Shown: piece by piece, positions 57,806 to 64,000 of the stretch | Layout: each line of letters opens with the position of its first letter | How positions within the stretch are numbered: position 1 is the stretch's first letter | Assembly (NCBI RefSeq): GCF_030272615.1 | Contig: NC_081406.1 | Span: 237,997,922 to 238,061,921, forward strand | Source: Cryptomeria japonica | Lineage: Eukaryota; Streptophyta; Pinopsida; Cupressales; Cupressaceae | DNA: 64,000 nucleotides | Direction: 5' to 3' | Notes under the pieces: generated by a model | Seen by the model: only the letters and a program-made list of their open reading frames with translations | Told to the model about the DNA's origin: nothing | The model's database searches: none | Made by a program: the position numbers and the translations under genes

Positions 57806-59260
57806 TGTTGGCATTTTGCATAAAGATTGCATTAATGATATGTTGTCATTGATGTCAATTGAACTGATAAATGGTATTTATGATATTGTTGATATTGTTA
57901 TTGTTATTGCTATTGTCTTGTAACCAGTAGGATGAACTTTGTGGAAGATGTTGTAAACTAGTATGTAAGTTTGTAAGTTGAACCAGTAAACCAGTGTATA
58001 AGGTTAAACCCTTTCTATGCTATGTAATTGTTAAACCCTACCATTTGTTTTTGTTAAACCCTAGCTGATCAAGTTTGTTAAAATGGTTATGTTGTTTAAG
58101 ATCCAATGTTGAGCGGTAATGATGGTGACACATGTGGTTATTGCATGAAGATAAGTTCAAATTTCTTTGGTGCATTTGTTTTTCTAGAGGAGCAAAGCGT
58201 ATTGCATCTAATGCATAGCGTGTGATGAGTTACAAAGTCCGATGAAGTGGTGATCAAGGAGTGGTTGAGGTTTTCTTGATTGATGTGAAGAGATTGCTAT
58301 GAAATCTAACGGTCATGCTTGTACTGACTTATTTGTAATCTCGATGATGGGAGAATTAGGTTTTTGTTGTGTTACTGACCTAATTGATTTGTATTTAAGA
58401 TCGATGAAGTTGTTTTATTTTGGTGTTGGCAAAAGTTGGCAGAAATCAATTGAGTGTGTGGTTCTCTAACTGGAGAATGAATCTACAGTTTGAGTAAAGG
58501 AAAATTGAATCTTAAAAGGATCCTATCAAGCAAATGTAGTGCTATTCAGACAGATAAAAAAAACTTGTTGTTTTCTAACAATTACAGCAGAACTGAAATC
58601 CCCTAACCAGGTAAGCTCTAACAAGCTTGGTTACTTCTTAAATCTTCTAACAAGGTGGTCCATTAGCTTGGATTCTCAAATCCTCTACCGAGGTTACTCC
58701 TAATGGGGTATTTTGCTTATCATCAAGGCATTTTATAAATCCCTTAACCGGGTGATTCCTAACAGGATCAGTTCTTAAAAATACTTATTGTAAAAGCTTT
58801 AACAGGCTTGGCTCCTAATAGGGCAAACTTCAGAAGAGTTCAAATAACTATCTTGTGAGTCTCATCTCACCGTGGTTTTTACCTATTTGGGTTTTCCACG
58901 TATAAATATTTGTGTCATGTGGTGATTGCTTTTGTGGTTATGAGCTTATTTGTTGATTTGATTAACTACTTAACTATTTTGATAAGGCATGATAACTGGA
59001 AGCATTGAGAGATGGAATATGTTGACATATGATTAAGCATTTGGATGTTTACAAGATTGAAGTTGTTTACTGTTAAGTTGCTATAACAGTCAATCGGTAT
59101 TCTTATGAGTATTCATCTTGATAGAGTTATTTTATTGATAAGTTTACTTTGTGTGTTTGAGTTTTAGTTTGGGATGTTTGTATCAGTTTTTTAGTTTACT
59201 GATTCAGCCCCCCCCCCTCTCAGTAATCTACTAGATACTTATTCTTTCATCATACCATCA
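57806..59260 (+). repeat. 5' LTR of copia III
   Basis: 1,455 bases, TGTTGGCATT to CATACCATCA, followed after AT by the primer site. About ten degenerate CTAAC-A/C-GGGT phrases are spaced through 58,590-58,815. Confidence 0.9.
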
Positions 59261-59262
59261 AT

Positions 59263-59274
59263 TGGTATCAGAGC
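59263..59274 (+). promoter_or_regulatory. Primer binding site of copia III
   Basis: TGGTATCAGAGC two bases after the LTR end; complementary to initiator-Met tRNA. Confidence 0.92.
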
Positions 59275-59330
59275 TTCTTAGGTCCTCTTAGATCTAAGCC
59301 TAACAACTTGAGGAAAAGATCTTGTAGATC

Positions 59331-60068
59331 ATGATGGAGAAGGAAGGTCTAAAGTTCAACAAAGAAAACTATAGAATCTGGAGCGATAGAATAAAGATTT
59401 GCATCAAGAGTCTTGGAAGTCAGTATTGGGATCATGTAGAAAGTAAGTATATTGTACCTACTGGAACTCTGACTGATGATCAAAAGAAAGAACAACAAGA
59501 AAGTCATCATGCATTGGAGGCTATTATCAGTTCCCTGTCTGATGCTAAATATGTAGATGTTCATGGTCTTCAAACTGCATATGAAGTTTGGAAAAAAGGT
59601 GAAGAGATTTATAGCAGTGATGAACATGTTAAGATTGCTAAAGAGGAGAGCCTAAGAGGAAAGTTTGATGACATGAGAATGTCCGAAGGTGAGAATATCT
59701 AGCACTATGGTCAAAGGATAAAAGAGATAGTCAGTGAAATAAAGAGTGCAGGAGGGAAAGTGGAAGATGCCACAGTGATCAGTAAAGTACTGAGAACCCT
59801 ACTACCGGTCTATGCTATCTGAGTTGTAGCTATTCAGGAGCTGAAATCCATTGACAAAACTAAGGTAACTCTTGACTCTATCATTGGCAAACTTACTGCT
59901 TTTGAGTTAAATGGCTATGATGGTAGTGTACAGAAATCAAAATCTGCATTCAGAGCTTCTGTCTCTAACCCGTCTATGAGAAAAAGTAGAGATACTTGTC
60001 ATGGCTATGAATCTAGATCTAGCAGAGATACCGATGATGAAGACAAAACTACAAATACTTATAGCTAG
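59331..60068 (+). pseudogene. Copia III gag (UBN2-type), truncated
   Basis: Starts MMEKEGLKFNKENYRIWSDR at two adjacent ATG codons after the primer site. The frame is continuous except for TAG at 59,700 and TGA at 59,820. Blocks typical of copia gag: LGSQYWDHVESKYIVPTG, HALEAIISSLSDAKYVDV, AYEVWKKGEEIY, LRGKFDDMRMSEGENI, HYGQRIKEIVSEIKSAGG, VISKVLRTLLPVYAI and IGKLTAFELNGYDGS. The expected zinc knuckle is not reached; the frame ends at TAG beside the foreign repeat. Confidence 0.88.
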
Positions 60069-60070
60069 AA

Positions 60071-60225
60071 ATCATTTGATAGCACCTTAAAGTATTGTTA
60101 CTAATTTTTAGGTGACATAATTTAAGGCAATTTTTATGATCTTATAAGAAATAATAATTTTGAATGGTCTTTGAGTTCATTAGCATTGATACAATTTTTA
60201 AAAAATACTCAATAATGGTACAATA
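60071..60225 (+). repeat. Diverged copy of the 147-bp dispersed repeat
   Basis: ATCATTTGATAGCACCTTAA through CAATAATGGTAC matches 38,696-38,855 with scattered substitutions. Confidence 0.85.
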
Positions 60226-61466
60226 AGTATTAACCATAAGAATGACTAAGTGATTTGTTTCTTTTTATAAAATGTGAATTTTCAATAATAATATGTAACT
60301 TTATTGTTTTTGTTCCTTTGGTTGTTCCATTATTTTTAGAAGTTACAATTATAATGGTGAAAATATTAGGGCTCCAACCATATGAAGGATGAAAACTGCT
60401 AATTTTTACTTAGGGGCCATTACATTAGGAAAATATAGGAATTTGATATTGGTATAAACCTAAAAGGTCTAAATATTGATCAAATCCAGGGATCTTAGAT
60501 GAGCCTCTTCTTTTCCTTGAGTTGAATTGGGGTAAAAGTGCAAACCCATGTCACACTTCTATAAAGGAAGTGACTAACACAACTAAATCTATTTGACTTC
60601 AACCACATAAAAATGGCATTTCTAAATTGAATTTCAAAATGATGTAACTAATGAAATGTAGAAATATTAATGAAATTTATGTTTGTTATTTTTTAATCAA
60701 TTTTCTTTATATATTCAAATAGATTTTTTATTGCTGAAAAATGCTAAAAATCAGGGGTTCTAGTCGATGTCACAAAAAAAAATGCAAACAAACTTATTTT
60801 TTCTTGATTTTAATTTTCCAAATAGATGACATATATATGCACTCCTAAAAAAAGAAAAATTAAATTTTGATGTATATTTTTCTTGTAATAACATTTTAAA
60901 TTCTAGCATAGTTAAATTTGGTAGTTTTCATTTTGCGTCATCTTTTGTATTTTAAATTTATTATTATCAAAAAACAAATTATACCCTTTTGGAGAAGATT
61001 TTATCATCTAGTGAAAAATGCATTTTGTAATTTTTTTAATCTCATTTAATATATTTTTTAATTTCAATCAACCTCTTCTCAAACTTAAAAGACCTACTTA
61101 CAATGTTTAAAAAATAAAACATATTTAAATTAATAAAAACATTTAAAAATTGTATGTTCAAATTGCAGACTTCGAGCTCTAAAAAAGGGTATTTTTCAAT
61201 TTTTGTAAAAAAATATATTACCTGAAGAAAAATATAGTAGAAGTGGAAAGTTTTAGAAATGCAGAGAAAATGATGATTTGGTTGCTACATCACATGACAC
61301 ATAGACATGTTCGGCCAAACTTATTGTGCAGAAAATAGGTTCAGCTGAAATAATTTTGGTTGAACTTATTATGCCATTTAGGCACCATGCGACCACCACA
61401 TAGGTTCAATCGAACCTATTTTGGTCGAACTTATTCAGCTGGCCTCAAGTGTGACACAACAATGTG
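60226..61466. other. AT-rich spacer
   Basis: No coding frame or element end is recognised. At 61,300-61,440 the phrases GGTTCAGCTGAA, GTTGAACTTATT, GGTTCAATCGAACC and GGTCGAACTTATTC recur in both orientations, so short hairpins are possible; GGTTCAATCGAACC is nearly palindromic. Confidence 0.45.
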
Positions 61467-61676
61467 TGTTAGCCCATATACATGAATACAATTGATCAAC
61501 ACCATATCTGATAAACAGAATTGTCTAGATCACCATCAACTCAACTAATCCATACCAAAACACATCTTTTAAAGCACCAAAGGTTTTGGTGACACATCTT
61601 TCGGATCACCAACACCAAGTCTAAATGTTGACATCAATGACAACCAAGCATACCCATCAACAACACATTTGCAACA

Positions 61677-61691
61677 AGATCCCCCTTTGTC
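61677..61691 (-). promoter_or_regulatory. Polypurine tract of copia IV
   Basis: The minus strand reads GACAAAGGGGGATCT next to the LTR end; CTCCCCCTAAG-type blocks follow at about 61,825-61,860. Confidence 0.75.
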
Positions 61692-61949
61692 ATTGATACA
61701 ACATCCATCAACAACAAACACATAACTCTTTGCACAACTCTGCATCTCTCTATCTTCTCTACATCATCAGATCAACAACTCTACATCTCTCCCTTTGAAA
61801 AAAATGACAAAGGTAGGCAAATTTCCCCCTATGAAACTCACTCTTTCTCCCCCTAAGAGGAAGCACCCAAGCATTAGTCAAAGTAGCAACATGCAAGTTG
61901 TTCATGGGATCAAAGCACATTTGAATGCAAATTAGTTCAAACTAGGAAG

Positions 61950-63455
61950 GGTTAATACCCCTAACTTCTGCCAAAGACACTCAAAAGTATCTCTACACAA
62001 TGCCTTCATGAAGATATCTACAATCTGCTCTTTTGTAGGTACATACTCAAACTTTACTTCATTATCCAATATCTTTCCCTAAAAAAGTGATACCGAATAG
62101 ATATATGCTTTGTTCTAGAATGTTGTACCAGATTATTAGAAATGTTTATTGCACTACTGTTATCACACGTGACAGAAATGGGTTTATTGAATGTTATACT
62201 AATATTTTTCAATGTTTGCTTCATCCATAGAATCTGTGTGGAACATGAAGATGTTTCAATATATTTGTTTCAACTATAGATAGATAGACAAAATCCTACT
62301 TCTTACTTGAACAAGCAACTAACTAGGAGCCAATAAAGAATGATCCACCACTTGTAATTTTCCTATCAACAACACTTCCGACCCAATCTACATCAGTATA
62401 AGTTGTGAGAGTAAAATCTGATTTCTAGGATACCACAAACCAAACTCTTATGTTCCTTTCAAATATCTGAAAATTATTTTTACTACTAGAACATGTGATT
62501 CTTTTGGTTCTTGCTAAAATCTAGCTACCAAACAGACTCCATACATGATATCTGGTCTAGTAGTAGTCAAATACAACACTCCTCCAATCATTGATCTGTA
62601 CTGACTTGCATATTCTTTAAGGGACTTATAATATTTTATCAACTTGCATCCGGTGGTCATAGGTGTACACACCAATTTGGAATTCTCCAACCCAAACTTC
62701 TTCAGCAATTCCTTAATGTATTTAGATTCAGAGATGAAAAATTCCTTTGTCATTCTGATTTACTTGTAAACCAAGAAAGAAATTTAACTCACCAGTCATG
62801 GACATCTCAAATTCCTTTTGTATTTCATTAGCAAATTTTCTGAACATGCATTCATTTCCTCCAAATATTATGTCAACAACATAAACTATAACAATTGAAA
62901 TTTTACCTGAATCAATTTTGGAATATAAATTCCCATATGTTGATCCTTTCAGAAAACCTTGATCAATCAAATACTTATCTAGCCTTCCATACCAAGTTTT
63001 AGGAGCTTGTTTCAATCCATACAAGGCCTTTTTCAATCTGCAAACAATGTTCAGATCATCTTTCAACTTAAATCCTTTCATTTGTTCAATGCAAACTTCT
63101 TCTTTTAGCTCTCCATTCAAAAATATTGATTTCACATCCATCTAATAAACCTTGAAGTCCTTAAAGGTTGCAAAAGCAAGAAACATCTTGATTGCCTCCA
63201 TCAACTAAGCAACCAAGGTATATGTCTCCTCAAAGTCAATACTTTCAACCTGTGTGTAAACTTTACAAACCCATCTCGCTTTATTTCTCACAACTTCTCT
63301 ATCTTCATCTAACTTGTTCTGGGATACCAATTTTGTTCTAATCACATTCTTATATGTCGGTTTGTGAACTAATTCCCATGTTTGATTCTTCTCAATCTAA
63401 TTGAGATCTTCTCTCATTGATTTTATCCAATTCTAATCATTACATGCTTCTTCTA
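61950..63455 (-). pseudogene. Copia IV reverse transcriptase and RNase H (broken)
   Basis: RT blocks: FLNGELKEEVCIEQMKGFKL, CRLKKALYGLKQAPKTWYGR, the active-site region VYVVDIIFGG, LNFFLGLQVNQNDKGIF; then ESKYIKELLKKFGLENSKL, YRSMIGGVLYLTTTRPDIMY and RNase H remnants to about 61,950. The YVDD centre reads YVVD, so one catalytic Asp is lost. A one-base shift lies where the 62,514-62,753 and 62,728-63,141 frames overlap. N-terminal RT blocks continue to about 63,455 with stops. Confidence 0.88.
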
Positions 63456-64000
63456 CTATCTTTGGTTCAATCTCTGATAGTAGACACAACCAAACTTGTT
63501 CTTGAGTTGCTTTGCTTCTTTTGATGATTTCTTTGTTCTTATCTCCAATAATCTAGTCCATTGAATGATTCTTCTGAACATATCTTGAGGTCTTAGATGT
63601 AGATGTCGAAGCTTCTTGATCTTCCTTTTCTCCTTCTTCTTATCTGATTTTATCTTCCCTTTTTTTGTCATCTGATTCATCAGATTCACATCCAACCAGT
63701 TTGTCAAGCTCTTTAGAAGCATCTTCATCAACCTTCACATTTGCACTTTCAACAATCTTGTTCAGCCTTTTATTGAAACACTAGTATGCCTTGCTCCTTG
63801 TAGAATATCCCAGCAATATGCCTTCATCTGCCATGCTATCAATTTTTCCAAGATTATCTTCATCTCTTCGGATATAGCACTTTCTTCCAAATACCTTGAA
63901 ATATCTCATTGTCGGAGTTCTACCATGCCATAACTCATATGATGTCTTTCCATGTCCTTTTCGGTATATAATTATGTTAAGAGTGTAGACTACAGTATGA
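63456..64000 (-). pseudogene. Copia IV integrase C-terminus and linker (partial)
   Basis: Minus-strand translation from the window end gives the integrase-tail blocks GRTPTMRYFKVFGRKCYIRR, DEGILLGYSTRSKAY, NKRLNKIVESANVKVDEDAS and then a Lys/Asp-rich linker (KKGKIKSDKKKEKRKIKK). A stop follows SKAY. The catalytic core lies beyond the window. Confidence 0.82.

Larger units (their letters stand above)
57806..60068 (+). mobile_element. Ty1/copia element III, 5' LTR and gag only
   Basis: A plus-strand element with 5' LTR, primer site and gag; it stops abruptly at about 60,068, where the dispersed 147-bp repeat begins. No zinc knuckle, pol or 3' LTR follows. The LTR is the same family as the inner LTR at 42,524-43,932. 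Its LTR begins inside the gag of copia II, so it is the younger of the two. Confidence 0.85.
61467..64000 (-). mobile_element. Ty1/copia element IV, runs off the right edge
   Basis: A minus-strand copia with 3' LTR (ending ATTTGCAACA at 61,676), a purine tract (61,677-61,691), RNase H, RT, and the C-terminal part of integrase at the window end. It is related to copia I and II but clearly another family. TGTTAGCCC at 61,467 is a possible LTR edge, giving only 210 bases, so the LTR may be truncated or longer. Confidence 0.85.

Noticed and set aside
42524-59260. The two similar LTRs (42,524-43,932 and 57,806-59,260) as the two ends of one element
   Set aside because: The right LTR is followed by its own primer site and gag and preceded by truncated gag of copia II, so it is a 5' LTR of another element.

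Overview
This window is plant nuclear DNA: one intact, intron-rich housekeeping gene surrounded by nested and decayed retrotransposons. No bacterial, organellar or viral genome layout is visible. The gene's intron phases and protein motifs, the initiator-Met tRNA primer sites (TGGTATCAGAGC) and the Ty1/copia, Ty3/gypsy, L1-type LINE and tRNA-derived SINE sequences all indicate a seed plant. The density of old, nested elements and solo LTRs would suit a large genome such as a gymnosperm, but nothing in the sequence fixes the species.

Layout. (1) 1-15,235: a minus-strand copia element (I), its 3' LTR cut by the window edge. It is split twice: by a 7.5-kb TG-bounded insertion with a 5-bp target duplication (1,674-9,200) holding three tandem 1.7-kb units, and by a 1.2-kb solo LTR (11,947-13,152). 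(2) 15,432-16,669: a second solo LTR of the same family. (3) 16,670-19,040: unrecognised sequence with a 319-bp tandem duplication and long hairpins. (4) 19,040-22,275: a 5'-truncated plus-strand LINE. (5) 22,486-26,257: a minus-strand gypsy-type element with both LTRs, gag and protease but no polymerase or integrase. (6) 26,258-29,747: AT-rich spacer. (7) 29,748-36,616: the peroxisomal beta-oxidation multifunctional protein gene (MFP2-like), minus strand, 18 coding exons, 721 residues, ending in the peroxisomal signal SRL. (8) 36,617-41,131: AT-rich spacer with a recent 147-bp tandem duplication, a SINE head and a third solo LTR. (9) 41,297-52,403: a non-autonomous LTR element (E) with an LTR interrupted by another LTR, a coiled-coil/five-zinc-knuckle ORF and a second long lysine-rich ORF of unknown kind. 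ORF2 is split by about 3.7 kb containing four identical-length hairpins and PPR-like remnants. (10) 52,404-57,805: minus-strand copia II, truncated in gag by copia III. (11) 57,806-60,068: plus-strand copia III, LTR and gag only. (12) 61,467-64,000: minus-strand copia IV running off the window.

Only the MFP2-like gene looks functional. All 17 introns are GT-AG, every splice junction keeps frame, and the exons total exactly 2,166 bases. The retroelement reading frames carry stops, frameshifts or truncations, although element E ORF1 and the copia II pol frame are broken only by stop codons. The most unusual parts are element E, the four-hairpin array at 46.6 kb and the 7.5-kb repeat-bearing insertion.
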